A stretch of DNA of 64,000 nt. It comes from Flammulina velutipes (lineage: Eukaryota; Basidiomycota; Agaricomycetes; Agaricales; Physalacriaceae). The translations under genes were made by a program, and so were the position numbers. Location of the stretch: positions 1 through 64,000 of the forward strand of contig CM022377.1 in NCBI GenBank assembly GCA_011800155.1, read 5' to 3'. The notes under the pieces are model-generated. The model ran no database searches. It had not been told where the DNA came from and saw only the letters and a list, made by a program, of their open reading frames with translations. Positions 8,090-20,115 of the stretch are shown here, piece after piece; within the stretch, counting starts at the first letter, position 1, and every line of letters starts with the position of its first letter.

Positions 8090-10273
8090 CGTTGTAGCTG
8101 GATCTATACGGCCTGAGAATTGATAGCGTAAAGGTAAGCTCCAACAAGTATCAGACGTAAACTCACCAGCGTAGATAGATCGGCAGCAATGGAGGGTGCT
8201 CCCTTTTGAAACGTAGGTCAGAAACAATATCAAAACAAACGGGTTGTGCTGTTAAAGCTTAAGTAGGTGCAAATCATGATTCCCATGATGTGTGCGTCGC
8301 ATCGTTACCATTAGTTGACACCGGAGTTGGGCCTACGGAAACATGAAGTATCCATCCCGACGCTGGTGGGGATTTACTCTGGCTACGGAAAATGCTGTGG
8401 TAAACGTTACCGTCGTCGAAGCGTCAGATGAGCGTTCAGGCCGTGCTGGCAAACAACGACAAGCTCCAGATGTCTTTCGTTACGACCACCACCATCTCCC
8501 TTTCTTCTTCGCCAGCCTGGACTCTGGAAACATCGCGAACGAAGTGCAATTTGAACTCGTAGGGGTAGAAGATGGTCGAGATCTCTGACAGGTGAAAGAT
8601 GCGTAGCTCAAGTGCGATTTTCTGTCGATTCCTTTCGCCTTTCCGTCTCACATATCCGCCAGGTGTCTTCTCTTTACCACTCGACGCTGCTCTCGTCTTC
8701 ATTTCCAACTGCCCTGCTGATTCCCCACGATAGGAAACCCGGCTTGGTCGTTGAAGCAGCAGGATTTGAGAACACCGTGCTATGGCAGCAATGTGTCCAT
8801 TCCGCTCTCTCGTAGTTACGTAGCCCGCGTCTGACTTCGACATCCGACTACATGGATCCATCGACCTCCCTTCCTACCATTTCGGAAGAGCCATGCGGAC
8901 GGTTCACTCGCGCCGTCTGCGGGTCTGAGAAATACCTCTAAGCAAGGAGATTGACGCCTCGCAACAGGCATCATCGCCAGGCATCTCGCGCGGACGCCGT
9001 TCACCAAGCTCTTCGCGTCGGGATCCAACGACGAGGTGATGCTGCCCAGCTGGATACGAAGCAAAAGGGATGCAGCAAGTTCGCCAGCAGGTATGTTTCC
9101 TGCCCATGACTTTGGCCTTCTGACCCCCGTTCTCAGCGTCTATTAGATATGTCCCGAAGACAGTTACGCTGCATCGTGTCAGAACATTTTTTTCCAGAGA
9201 AGCTGTCACCGCCGTCGCGAAGGTCTGTGCGTCGCAAAATCGGAGTTGTTTCTTGGTTGATACTGTAGGATTATGCGGCTATATGCGATTCGTCACAGGC
9301 CACGAGCCCCGTCAATAGCATCGACCTTGTTTGATCTGGAGGCGTTGCAGCTACGTCGCCTGTTTTATCCGTGTATGTATAGCATCCTCTGTGCCAACTC
9401 ACCTTCGAGCTGACAAACCCTCTGCCATTGTTGTTATATGTTCTGTCCCCGTCATCGTCGTCTGTTCTTCACCCGTGAATGCGGAGCGATGCGTGGTCTA
9501 TCACGGTATACATATAGTTCTATCTGGCTTTAGGGACGGGACTGTTATCCCAAGTTTTACCGTGCTCTTCAGCTCTCGTGGCTAACGTCGATAAGCTGGA
9601 TATCTATTGTATCGCCCATACACAACCCTCCAACTTCCTGCATTTCAAAGAAGCTATGCGGGTGGTCCAATCGGACCTCCTGCGGCTCCGCGAAATACTC
9701 ATTCTCCCTCGACGCAGGCCATTTTCGCAGAGTTGGATTCGGCTCGTTGATCGGATTTGAATTTAGTTGAATTATCGCGCATACTTTACCTCCCACCCGC
9801 CAAGGATGTTTCCGCTTTTTGTTACTGGCTCTCTACGCTTCCAAGAGTCGAGTAGCACTGTATCCTTGTTCGACGTGAACAGCTCGTTATTCTATCCTCG
9901 TTCATTGCCTACTGAACTCGCGCACAACGTATCAACTTTCTCATCGCTTTTCCTAGATGGATGGCTTTGTGGCGCATAACATCGTTACGGTAGTTGACTG
10001 CCGTACTCACTGTTCTTGTCTCGGGTGGCGATACCATCGACTACAAAGAGCACGAACGAGCGCATGAGTCTGTGATAGGTCGTTCGTTCCTTTTTCGTTG
10101 AAATATCCTACTTGGCTCTAGATCCTTGAAATGTGAATGCTTTGCGAGGGCATAAGATAGCTCTGGACCGACGAGTAAGAGAGCGCGCGCAAATGAGCCA
10201 TACTTTAAGTACACGTCTGTATGCGGAACGCCAGACTGACGACGAGTATTGGTCATATTCAGAGTACATCGTC
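8090..10273. other. Long region without a convincing gene
   Basis: Several ORFs of 60-140 codons overlap on both strands (for example 8343-8588 plus, 8436-8861 minus, 9331-9979 plus). None has a domain, a spliceable continuation or a homologue elsewhere in the window. I cannot support a coding call. Confidence 0.4.
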
Positions 10274-10792
10274 CTATTTATTGATCTTCTGGCTCGGACT
10301 CCACACAACCCAAAAACGACCCTCACTGAATCCAGCCTCAAGCACCACGATATTCTGCAAACAAGAACGTCAACACCGTCGTCTCCCCAAATCATATGAA
10401 GGAAAAATACATACATCAGGCAAGCTCCATTCATTTATCTCCTCCCCATTCTCCATGGTGAGTCCATAAACCTTCTTTTCGACAATCATGTCGACCCCCA
10501 TCCAATTCTCCGTCTTGTACAGAACATATTTCGATGGATCGGGGTTGCGCTGGGCATCGGCGTCATCGTCCTCGATGTACTGGAAGGTATATCCGGTGAT
10601 ATCCATCCAGAGGTCATCGCCGTAGGAGTCCCGGAGTTCCTTGATCATGACAGTTTTAGGCAGCGCCGGTCTGTTCGCAGATGTCAGTATCGACGATGAT
10701 AAATGGAGTAAAAGTGTTGCGTACGCAGCGCTGGCGACGATGGCAGAGAGCAGCACGACTCCGACTAGCTTGAGAGCAGAGGGGAAATGCAT
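10274..10792 (-). CDS. Small secreted protein, family member B
   Basis: Exon 1 10725-10792, intron 10671-10724 (GTACGC...GAACAG), exon 2 10415-10670, intron 10355-10414 (GTATGT...TTGCAG), exon 3 10274-10354. The sum is 405 nt, 134 residues, phases consistent. It starts MHFPSALKLVGVVLLSAIVA, a signal peptide ending near ASAA. The mature chain contains an acidic segment (YIEDDDADAQ) and a C-terminal aromatic motif (GRFWVVWSP). The gene shares its layout with member A 2.2 kb away: a 68 nt first exon with the same phase-2 junction and the same donor GTACGC. No known domain is recognised. The protein is probably secreted; its role is unknown. Confidence 0.75.
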
Positions 10793-11559
10793 GGTTGATG
10801 ATTGAAGGAGATTGGTATGAGTGCTTGATGATTTATACGACCTGCGACTTTGTTAGCTCGTGTCCGAAGGATAGACGACGCCTGAAGCTTACCAGCGTAT
10901 GAAGAGATGCGGTTTGAAGCTTCGAATCGTGCCCTTTATAGGGAGTAGAAGTCAAGATGAGCCCGACGAGGGCGCACTAATATCGCGATCATCGGGAGAC
11001 GCATTGCAGTGCTATGGCGGGCAATCTTCATGGCGACGGGTGAATGATCTCCAAAGGTGCAGACTGAGTCTACGATGAGCTCGATATGTGTAATGCATTC
11101 AGCACAGCATGACCGTTTCTTTCCTGGGGATCGGCGTAGGAGATCAGCATCATCGAGGGGATGTAAGTAGATATGAAGAGTTACCAACTTTGTCGTACCA
11201 GTACCTGTATACGTCGAAGATGGACGTTTGGTTGCAGTGAACCTAACGACGGGAGTAGAAACGAGTACGGCAGTACCGCAGAAATACTCGTAGCTGGCGA
11301 TACCATCCAAAACTTGACCCAGGAGCCATGCGACTCTCATCTTGAGCGCACTCGCCCATCATCATTATCGACGTTTTTTTTGCCCAGCACAGAGATGGCT
11401 ATACCAGGAGCGGTGATAACTCCCGCAAAAGTGGGAGGACGTGAGATAGAGGCGCGCACGATAGCTGAACAGAATAATTGATGATTGATTGCGCCACGTA
11501 CGGACATTATCGTACTGAGGTTTCGTAGAATCGAGGATATATAGGTTGTGGGGGGATAT
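10793..11559. other. Intergenic region upstream of secreted protein B
   Basis: It contains the promoter side of member B and an open frame on the minus strand (10936-11340) with two hydrophobic stretches but no continuation I can splice. No gene is called. Confidence 0.35.
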
Positions 11560-11751
11560 CTCGATGTCCTTTCTTCGTTTGGGACGCTGATCCACTCCTG
11601 TTCGTCCCCGGTTGGCGTATCGTAAGACTTCGGGCTCCGCTGCGTACATCCCTATATCGTAGAGCCGCGCACTGACAACTCGAACGAGCCAGGTCGGGGT
11701 AGCCGGTTCGCGTATTTCGTCGTTGATACGTTTATGGGACAGAGAGCCCAT
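11560..11751 (-). pseudogene. Relic of the NLS-tailed tandem family (last exon)
   Basis: The minus-strand frame reads SLSHKRINDEIREPATPTWL followed by VVSARLYDIGMYAAEPE. It aligns with the C-terminal exon of the four genes at 26.9-35.7 kb (SLKRKRVDD-PEPAIANWL ... VVSARFDEIP...IYASEPSK). After AAEPE the frame is lost and the terminal basic cluster reads out of frame, so this is a decayed copy. It lies 15 kb away and on the opposite strand to the array. Confidence 0.65.
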
Positions 11752-11789
11752 GTGTTGGCTAGCATTGCACCCGGAGAATGATATAGAGA

Positions 11790-12482
11790 AAAAACGTCGT
11801 GAAATCCGGAATGCGAGGACGACACGAGGAGATATTAAACTTTGATCTGTGAGCAGTGAGAACAGGTCTGGTGTATGGGGAGCTAACGTACTGGTATTGG
11901 TTCCCCAAGGAGATCATAGAGCGGGGATGATTCCTGGACGCGACGAACGGAAGTGCGAGTACGTCGTTATCGGTGTCAAAGACGAAGGGAAGGTCCGCAC
12001 GATGGCTCTCCTTGGACGATGAGGTCGTTCGAAGGTGTCGCTGAGGTACTGGTCAGCTTTGCATTCCGACAGGACGCATTGCACGCACCAACGAAATCGC
12101 CGAACCGCCATCGAGGAATCACCGTCGTCGTCGTCGCCGGGGAGTTTGCAGAGATCGTCGTGTACGCTGTTGAGCGCGCGCTGAGACAATTCGAGAGGAT
12201 TTCATTCGCCAAGTAGCGTGCCAAGGAAGATATGGGCAAAAAGGGCCGTATAGCGCCAGGAGGCATATTCATCTTTCTCTTGCGACGCATATCGTCGAGC
12301 AAACGCCGTCGTCGTCGAGGGCATCGTGCTCGTCGTGCAGACCGTCGACGACGAGAGAAACGGAGTAGTGGAAGTCGGGAAGCAAGAAAGGGAAATGCCG
12401 TTAACCGGAGCAAAATTGATTCTGCTTCCGCCCACCACGTCGTGCACGTCGACCTCAACGTTCTCCACGCGGCTTCGACGCC
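11790..12482. other. GC-rich region upstream of the glycosyltransferase
   Basis: Arg/Ser-rich overlapping ORFs on both strands (11976-12509 and 12202-12579 minus, 12232-12690 plus) reflect CGTCGTC-type simple sequence. None carries a domain. It probably includes the promoter and 5' leader of the downstream gene. Confidence 0.4.
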
Positions 12483-14819
12483 ATGCCCAACGGCGGACTG
12501 CCAGTCCACTCACAAAAGGGCCATAAATCCCAGCCGTCATGGACGAAGCAAGTGCTCGTTCCCATCCCCGGCGTCTCATCCCGTCGACTGCGCCTCATCG
12601 TCCCCAACTCTTCCCGCCTCGGCGCTGGTCGTTTTGGCAGGAAACGCGGTCTATTCCTCATCTTCCTGGCATGCCTCGCAATGGTCTTGACCGTCACCGC
12701 GCTTAGGAAAGGATTCGGGCGACAGGATCCTTGGGACGTCTCTCCCGGGGACCCGTCAACGCTTGTCTACACTCGCGAGGACCTACGGCGGATATGGGAA
12801 TGGGAAATACAAAGCGGACACTATCCTTCAAAGCAGAGCAGTACGTATCCCGTCTTCTCCCTCGTATACCCTACTTGAACGTTGCAAACAGTACCGAAGC
12901 AAATAGGTTTCAAGGCATCGCCCTCAAATCCTGCGCTACCGCCTCAGCCACGCTCCATACGTCCTTCACGATACCGCCCACCACCCACGGTGGTCACGAC
13001 AAACGCAGACACCGACACCGTCGGCACCGGCCCAAAACGCGTCTACCTCGACATACAGGCTTCCCCGCCAGACGTAGCCTACCCACCACGTCCAGTCCCA
13101 GGCAGCATCGCCGATCTCGACGTTATAATGAAGCATTGCGATTTTTCATCCGGCAAGGTGCGCTCGTTTACCAGCAACCATGCCCTGTACTAACGTCCTA
13201 TTGCAGTACGTCCGTGACTGTCTCGAAGTCCTCCGACTCGGCGCAGGTCTCGACAACGGCGAACGCACGAGACGGGGCAAGATGGACGACTGGAAGTACA
13301 TCTATCTAGAACAACAGGCCAACATTACGCTTTCCGAAGACCGCGAAGCCGTCGTACCCAATCCCGTCTTCCGTCCACCCGTCGAAGCTCCAAAGCAAGA
13401 CGTCGAAACTCTACTTCGCAAAAAACCCGGCGTCGTTCTCGAAACATCCCTCGACCTCCCCGAGCCCAAGCCTCATCCTCTATCCTCCTCGGAATGCGAT
13501 CCAGAAAATCCACGTCTATTCCACATGTTCTGGACGGGCCCTTTCACCGACAAACCATATCTCGCGCTCCTTTCCTTCCTCTTCACCCAAAACACAGGCA
13601 TCCACCTCAAAGACGGCTCATCCTCCTCCTCCTCCCCCGTCTGCCGTCCCCAATTCTGGCTCTGGATAAATCCCGGTCCAGCCGCATCCGTCCCAAACCC
13701 AAACGCCATGCGCGACATGTTCGACGGCCTCAAGAACAGCCCATGGGCAGCCCCCTTCCTCCATCCCCGCTTCAAAGACGTCATAAAGTTCAAAATGTGG
13801 AACACGACCGAGCAGCTCGACGGCGTCGACGAGCTCAAAGACGAATGGCGCGTCCTCCAAGATTCCCTATTCAATTCCGGCGGGTATGTCATCAGCATAC
13901 CCAAAGAACAAAACACCACCACCTCCACCAAGGCCGCGACGGACGACGACCTCCTCAACCGCGCCGGGTCATCCTCCTCAAGCTCGTACGACCGCCTCTC
14001 CGTCATCCTCTCCGACATGGCGCGTTTCGTCCTCTGCCACCGCTTCGGCGGGATCTACCTCGACGCCGATACACTCTTCCTCCGCGACTGGGAAGAACTC
14101 TGGGGATGGACAGGCGCATTCGCCTATCGCTGGTCCCGGCTCGAAAAGTACAACACCGCCGTCCTGCGTATGACCAAAGGCAGCGCTTTGGGCACCTTCC
14201 TCTTCCGCACGGCCATGAAGAATGGACTGGATTTCCACCCGATGAGCATATCGCGGTACACGAAGGATGCGTATTTGGAGGGACTGCTGTTGAGGCTCCC
14301 GGATGCGTTGTTTGATTCGGCGTGGTTGAATACGGAGTTTTATCAGAGGGATAGACCGCCTCAGCCGTTCTTTTCAGAGTACGCCCTTTCTTCCTTTATT
14401 TCCTTCTTCTGCTGACGACATTGGGTAGGTTTGGAGACTTTTTCGATACCCCCGCGCAGAACAGCGCTGCACCTCAGGCATTAGGGATACACGGGTTCTT
14501 CAGGGGAGCATTCTCGTATCACTTCCATAACTTCTGGTGTGTTCCCCCCTCCTTATCCCCCTTCTCCTTCCCTTCCCATGCTAACGCGAACGCTAGGTGG
14601 AAACCATTCGACCCCACCCGAAACTTCCCCGACCTAGGCGCGCGCTTCATCGCCGGCGAACAAGCCGTCCGGGCCAAGCTAAACGCTACCGGCGGAGCGG
14701 AAGACGACGTCTCAGACGACAAGCGGGATTTGGACTGGAGTGTTGTGATGAAAAGGACTTTTGAGGCGTATGTTAGGGGGGAGAGGCCTAATCTGTATGG
14801 GGAGTGGATTGCGTGGTAG
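12483..14819 (+). CDS. GT32-like (DXD) glycosyltransferase, type II membrane protein
   Basis: Five exons: 12483-12840, 12892-13157, 13207-14378, 14429-14536, 14597-14819. Introns are 49-60 nt with good splice sites; the total is 2127 nt, 708 residues, all phases matching. A single membrane segment (GLFLIFLACLAMVLTVTAL, ~residues 56-75) after a basic N-terminus gives a Golgi type II topology. Catalytic part: FHMFWTGPFTDKPYLALLSF, then RFGGIYLDADTLFLRDW with the DXD motif at residues 494-496 (14062-14070), which binds the metal and sugar nucleotide in GT32/alpha-1,4-glycosyltransferase-like enzymes. A Ser-rich insert precedes the DXD region. The enzyme probably transfers a hexose in glycan or glycolipid synthesis; donor and acceptor cannot be read from the sequence. 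The start is the ATG that keeps the TM segment in frame. Confidence 0.85.
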
Positions 14820-14879
14820 GGTAGTACATTTAGGTATAATACGAGCGGGGAGGGGGAGGGGGAGGTATGATATAGCTCT

Positions 14880-15178
14880 GTATTTTTTTCTTTCTTAAAT
14901 TGCGAAGTACATAATGGATATAGAGGGGGTTTGAGATGTATGTATGGGTGTGGATGGACGGGATATGCGATACATAATGCGGGGAATATGGTACGATCTT
15001 TGCTCGAGATAGATGGTGAGGCTCTTGGGGTGGGGTGTGCGCCACACAGGAATACTTGGGTCTGATCATGGCGTGAAGCATTTTATTCCAGAAACGAGAC
15101 GTGTTATGCGCCATCTGAGAGGAAGAGTATGCATGCTATCGAGAAGCCGGAACTATGTAACAAGGTAAACTCCGGTGT
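14880..15178 (+). repeat. Degenerate direct repeat, unit 1
   Basis: Shares AAGTACATAATGGATATAGA, GAGATGTATGTATGGG-GTGG, GGTGTGCGCCACACA-GA-TAC and ATGCGCCATCTG...CTATGTAA with 15595-15900, in the same order and spacing. It lies just downstream of the glycosyltransferase stop. Confidence 0.75.
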
Positions 15179-15439
15179 GGGCTTGCACGGGTATATGAAA
15201 GATTCTTCATTCCATATATTAGGATAGGTCGAGCGCTTGGAAGCCATTTTCTGAGATCGCCGAAACTGTGAATATGGACGACGGACACTCTGGCGCTTCA
15301 TAGACATAACAGATGGCTAGAGGGTTGATATACTACTCCGAATATGGATTGGCCCCAAGCGTTCAAGAATGAGTCACTCATAGAACAACATGGACCCATC
15401 AAAATCGAGTATATCATTGAGTTCCATACGAAGATCTTC

Positions 15440-15590
15440 CCCACGGACGGGTGCATTGTCCACGCACTATTCGCAGCAAATCGGTATGCATAGAACACGA
15501 CTACTCAAAGGTTGTCAGTATATGTACGGTGGTGAATGACATTGCATGCGTGCCGATAGGCGCTTTCGGTACGTATTGCTGAGGGAGGGG
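15440..15590 (+). repeat. Degenerate direct repeat, linker block
   Basis: The block GCAGCAAATCGGTATGCAT...TATATGTA-GG...GATAGGCGCTTTCGGTACGT recurs at about 15915-16010 as GCAGCAAGTCGGTATGCAT...GATAGGCATTTACGGTACGT. Together with the other units it forms a composite tandem array. Confidence 0.65.
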
Positions 15591-15594
15591 GTAT

Positions 15595-15900
15595 AATATA
15601 GTTCTGTATTGTTTTTTCCACATATTGCTAAGTACATAATGGATATAGAGGGGTTCGAGATGTATGTATGGGGGTGGATGGACGTGAAACGCGGTACGTG
15701 TAATGTGGGGATACGGCGCGTCGCTGTTTCAAGGTGTTGCGGCGATACTTTTGGAGGTGCGGATGTGGTGTGCGCCACACAAGAGTACTTGGGTCGGCTC
15801 ATGGCGCTACGCATGGGATTCCAGGAACGAGACGTCCTATGCGCCATCTGCAAAGAAGAGCGCATGCCATCGAAATGTCGAACTATGTAAGAAGATTAAC
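15595..15900 (+). repeat. Degenerate direct repeat, unit 2
   Basis: Second copy of the 14880-15178 unit, roughly 75-80% similar by eye, with small insertions in the middle. It carries the same GGTGTGCGCCACACAAGAGTAC core and CATCTGCAAAGAAGAGCGCATGC tail. Confidence 0.75.
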
Positions 15901-15904
15901 TTCG

Positions 15905-16200
15905 GCGTCTTTGAGTGCAGCAAGTCGGTATGCATACTCAAAGCTATCACTATATGTATGGAGATAAATAGGATTGCATTCGTTCTGATAGGCATTTACG
16001 GTACGTATTTTTCTGGACACGGTACGTCCTTTGTTCGACTAAGCGGTGATGTTTCGAGGGGTATGCGCCACACAATAATACGTCCGCGGGATGCGGAAAG
16101 GGCATGGCGCTACACGTTTCTCTCCAAAAGCTAGACGTACTATGAATCTGCCGCCATCTGGAAGGAACAGTACACATGCCATTCAAAGATTAAGGTAAAC
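15905..16200 (+). repeat. Degenerate direct repeat, linker block plus partial unit 3
   Basis: Linker block (15905-16015) followed by GTATGCGCCACACAATAATAC, ATGGCGCTACACGTTTCTC and GCCATCTGGAAGGAACAGTA, matching the second half of units 1 and 2 but more diverged. The following ~550 bp up to 16763 hold no supported gene. Confidence 0.6.
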
Positions 16201-16763
16201 TTTAGCACGGACATATATTGGAAAGAAACGAGGTGGACCACGGCGACTAGGACACGTTGTATTTCAATACGTATCATGGCGGTGACTCTATTGACCGTCC
16301 CCGGCTTGATGTCGAACCAAGCTGAGGACACTGACGGCGATGGGCGTTGTGGCGTTGCTCTCTGTCTGAATAAACAAAGCAGATTTATCGAAAGGGTGCT
16401 CAAATGAGCTATATCTAGATTGAGCTTGTCGTCGACAATCAGCATATCATTCTCCCAGCTCGTCGTTGCCCATTCAATGTCCTTTCCACGCGAAATATCA
16501 CATGTATCATCAAGTTTCATACAAAACTCGTGCAAGCGATATTGCACTGCGCTAACCCGACGAAATTTGCATGGTTCATTGGAACAACGCGACGCTGATA
16601 ATCTATTCTTTACGCCGCTTTACTACCACCAACTTCCCACGTCTACGGTTCCGTCTGTTCGACAAACTTCGCCACGTGCCTTTGCTCTTCTTCGTCTCCA
16701 TCCACCATCATCTCAGCCAAAGTCAATCCCTCACCATCTCCCCCTTCTCCAGTATAATCGACC

Positions 16764-19588
16764 ATGGACCTTACTGACCTGTGGGCTGGTACGTCTGGTG
16801 GTCTTTTCCTCTCTAGATCGCCACTCATGAATATCCAGATCTCGCGCAATACGTCTCCCTTGGAAGCCCGAAAAAAGACGACCCTGTCCATTTCTTCATC
16901 CGTCGTCCATCCAGCGATGAAGCGCGCAAGGAATCGATCATCCGAGTTGCTCGCGCGCTGGCGCATTCCATCGAACGACGGATAGACGAGAAGCTGAAGC
17001 TCGTTCCCAAGCCCGATGCTTCCGCTGAGGAGTTCCGAGCTGCTGGTATCTTCGAAGGAGCGCTGTTCTCTACAGAGTTCTTTGAACGGGTGGTAGGTCA
17101 TGCTCAAGGCAGTGCTGCTCAGGATCGGCCGGACTTTTTCTTCTATCTGTTTTCCAAAGGATGGGAATTGTATGGAATGCGACATCGCGACACTTTCATT
17201 CATGCTGCTCTCATTCTCAATGGGCTGGCGAATCCAGAAAATGCTGCGCAACATTTCTCAAGCCTCATTTATCTGGCCCAGCGCCCTCGAGGATTGCTGT
17301 CTGCAGCTTTCAGGTTCGGCGAGTTGGTCTCTAAAGGTTAGTCAGCTGTTTTCAGATAATTCGAAAGTAACTCGCGAATTATGCACGCTCGCAGACCCAG
17401 ACGGAGGGATTATGCGATATCTTCAGTTGACTATTCGACAATACATCTTCATGAACCTCCTCCTTGCCCTAGGCGGTCCGGGTATCTTTGAATACGACGC
17501 AGCGAGGAAGATGGAATGCTTCCCCGTTGGAGATGGTGATGTGTGTCCGATCTTTCACTACTTGGATGACCAACTTCCCGGGTTTCTCGACGACGTTGAC
17601 GAAGAGAAAGTATGGAGGGACGGAGGTCATTGGTTTGCTCCGCTGGGGGATCCACTTCACAACCCGTTTTGGAACCTACGGATAACTCAGGACCAACGGC
17701 TGGAGACTTACGAGGGCGCGCGGAATTCATATCTCACTCGGTGCTTCGACGTAATTGCGGCATTATTCGCCGTTTATAGAGAGATGTGGGAGACAAACGC
17801 TCAAACGGAGCCGGGCTGTAGTTTCGATTCTGAACACGAGGAACTACTTTCGTCAATCATCACTGCATTTCACTCGTTTGACGACGCATTCCTATTTTCG
17901 TACCAAATTGACGATTATCCGAAGCTCGCTCAATCCAATGGCGACTACCCGAACGAACCGATTCCCACTCGACCACCGTCAAACACAATGGCAAAACCCT
18001 CGCTCTTCCTCGAACTTCCTCCCGAGGTCATTTTTCACATCCACGTGTTCCTCCCTTTCAGCTCTCTTTTCTCCCTTTCCAAAGTCTGTCGAAGACTGAA
18101 GGAACTCTGCACGGAGTCGGTATACGCGGATGGACTGTCTTTGACGGTCCCTCCTGTCTTTTCAACGGAGCCTCATCGTAATCGCGAGCACCTGTGCACC
18201 CTACTAGAGTCTCGAGGTGACCTGAGGCGATTCATCCGTTATGTACCGCTTTTCTATCAACATCAAATGGCAGATGGCGATGAGCCTCCCTTCACAACAT
18301 TCAATACAGAATTCTGGCACGAGGGTATTCCGTTATTTCACCCTCTAGCATCTCTTCTTCCGAACGTGCGCGAAGTCAAGCTCAGACTGGAATGCCCCAA
18401 TGCATGGTCGTCGGACACCGAAAGGATCGTGCACGCCGCTTTATCGACTCTGCATGAGCGCTCACACCGTGGTATCCAGTCGCTGGATTTGGGGGTCCAT
18501 ATGATTGCACTGCAGCCGACAGATGGTTTACTGCCATCAAAAGATGTGGTCGGGTTGATATCGCGAAGCAGAGAGTGCGCGCCGCCGTCATGGAGACTTC
18601 GGAGGTTTACGTTGGATGTAGACAATGCGCGCAACGATAGTGCAGCTGTTTACCTGCCTCTGGAACCTCTCCTATTGTCATCGGCGTCTACACTGCGTGT
18701 CCTCTCTTTGTCACTCTGTGAAGGAAGTTTCGGCGACATTACCGCATTGCCGTGCTTCGTCAACGTCTCCGAGTTGTCCCTCCGCTCACATCTAATAAAA
18801 TCCACTGACGTTGAAAACTTCCTCTCCCACTTTCCATCCATCGAGGACCTCGATCTACTCAACGCTGACTACGGATCAATAGACATCACCCCATTGAATT
18901 TTGCCAAGTATGCTCCTACGACGCAGCGCTTGGTTGTCGAGGGATATCGCATCGCTCGACTGCCGCCTTCTATCCAGACGTTACAGGTTGATGTCTTGAA
19001 TGGAGTTGTTTGTGCTGTATCTCAGCATCGATCAATCGAAGTCAAAGCGATTCGTTTACGAATGCCTAATGCCTATACAAACATCCTCCTAGACGAGATC
19101 TCTCAACTCGCCCCTTCGTACCCCAGCCTTCAGTCATTCGAGATCCGTGATCACTATCCTGCGTTTGCCACAGGAACGGTGGGAAAGGATAACGTGGTAC
19201 GCAAGTTCACGATTCCCACTGCGCATAATAGACTGATGAATGACTGTAGACTGAAATTGCTAATATCGCATTAGACGTATGGCCTCTTCTGGAAACGCTC
19301 GTGTTGAATGTACGCGATTTTCGTTATCGTCCCCGACGACGCGATTTCCCGAATACCGACGACGGCATGGATGCTGAGATGAAGCAGTTGGTTCTGGCGA
19401 TGTTTAGAAGGCACATGGCTCTCAATATTGTGGCGTTGAATGGTATTCCTCCAATAGAGGAGAATCCGTACGTATTTCCGAGGAGAGTTTGGAAGCGAGA
19501 AGGAGATGATGCAGTATTGGTTGGAAGGGATGCTATTCGCTGGAAGTTTGACATTACATACTCAAGATACTACAGCGACTTCGATTGA
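16764..19588 (+). CDS. F-box protein with a long uncharacterised N-terminal region
   Basis: Four exons fit exactly: 16764-16788, 16839-17336, 17395-19196, 19250-19588 (2664 nt, 887 residues). Introns are 50, 58 and 53 nt. The start is in an excellent context (CGACCATGGAC). Residues 1-372 form an unrecognised, mostly helical region (for example DPVHFFIRRPS, RDTFIHAALILNGLA). From residue 373 a second ATG (17988, CACAATGGC) opens a classic F-box: MAKPSLFLELPPEVIFHIHV...LSKVCRRLKELC, then LRR-like strands (LEDLDLLNADYG). F-box proteins recruit substrates to SCF ubiquitin ligases through Skp1. There is no stop between the parts, so either one fused protein is made, or two genes overlap with an internal promoter. 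I favour the fusion weakly. Confidence 0.7.
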
Positions 19589-20115
19589 GTATGTTCATAC
19601 AAAATGAGCTCAATTGGCTCGCTTTATGCAGCCAAAATCGGTAATACTAAAGTGAATCAGCAGATCCTACCCAACTAGAATCGGCAAATTCGCCACCGTC
19701 TGGTTTCCCGTTTAGACAGTTTACCTCTCCCACCCGCCATCACAGCGGCATCGACGATATTACGTCCGCAAAGCGCTGCTGAATAGTGATAAGTAGACCG
19801 TGAACTAGGACGCTTCAAGACCAGTCTTAGTGTGCCACCGTCTGACTCATATGTACCATTCTTCGGTCGAGTTTTTTTTATTCACCACGCCTGTACATTC
19901 CTAATATTGAAATGAATCACAGTTAGTAAAAGTTCCATCCTATCAAAGATGGACAACAGCTCACAAAAGATTTTCTCATAAGGCTTTGCATCAATGTCGA
20001 AGTGTTGCCAGAACGTGCCCTTCCGCTGCGCCACTTACATTTCGGGAGAACGTGGCCGTCATGCCCAGCCGCCATCTTCGATCTACTCACTTCTGGTTGT
20101 TTTGAAGGAGGAGAT
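19589..20115. other. Convergent intergenic region
   Basis: Lies between the stops of a plus-strand F-box gene and a minus-strand F-box-like gene. AT-rich 3' flanks; no gene seen. Confidence 0.5.

Noticed and set aside
9331..9979. Series of plus-strand ORFs
   Set aside because: No domains or consistent intron signals; overlapping ORFs of equal length on the other strand.
10936..11340. Minus-strand ORF with hydrophobic stretches
   Set aside because: No splice continuation, no homologue, overlaps other shadow frames.
11976..12690. Long Arg-rich ORFs on both strands
   Set aside because: Composition follows CGTCGTC simple sequence; no domain; lies in the promoter of the glycosyltransferase.
16140..16547. 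135-codon minus-strand ORF
   Set aside because: Some coding-like segments (WATTSWENDMLIVDDKL) but it overlaps the repeat array and has no support from splicing or homologues.
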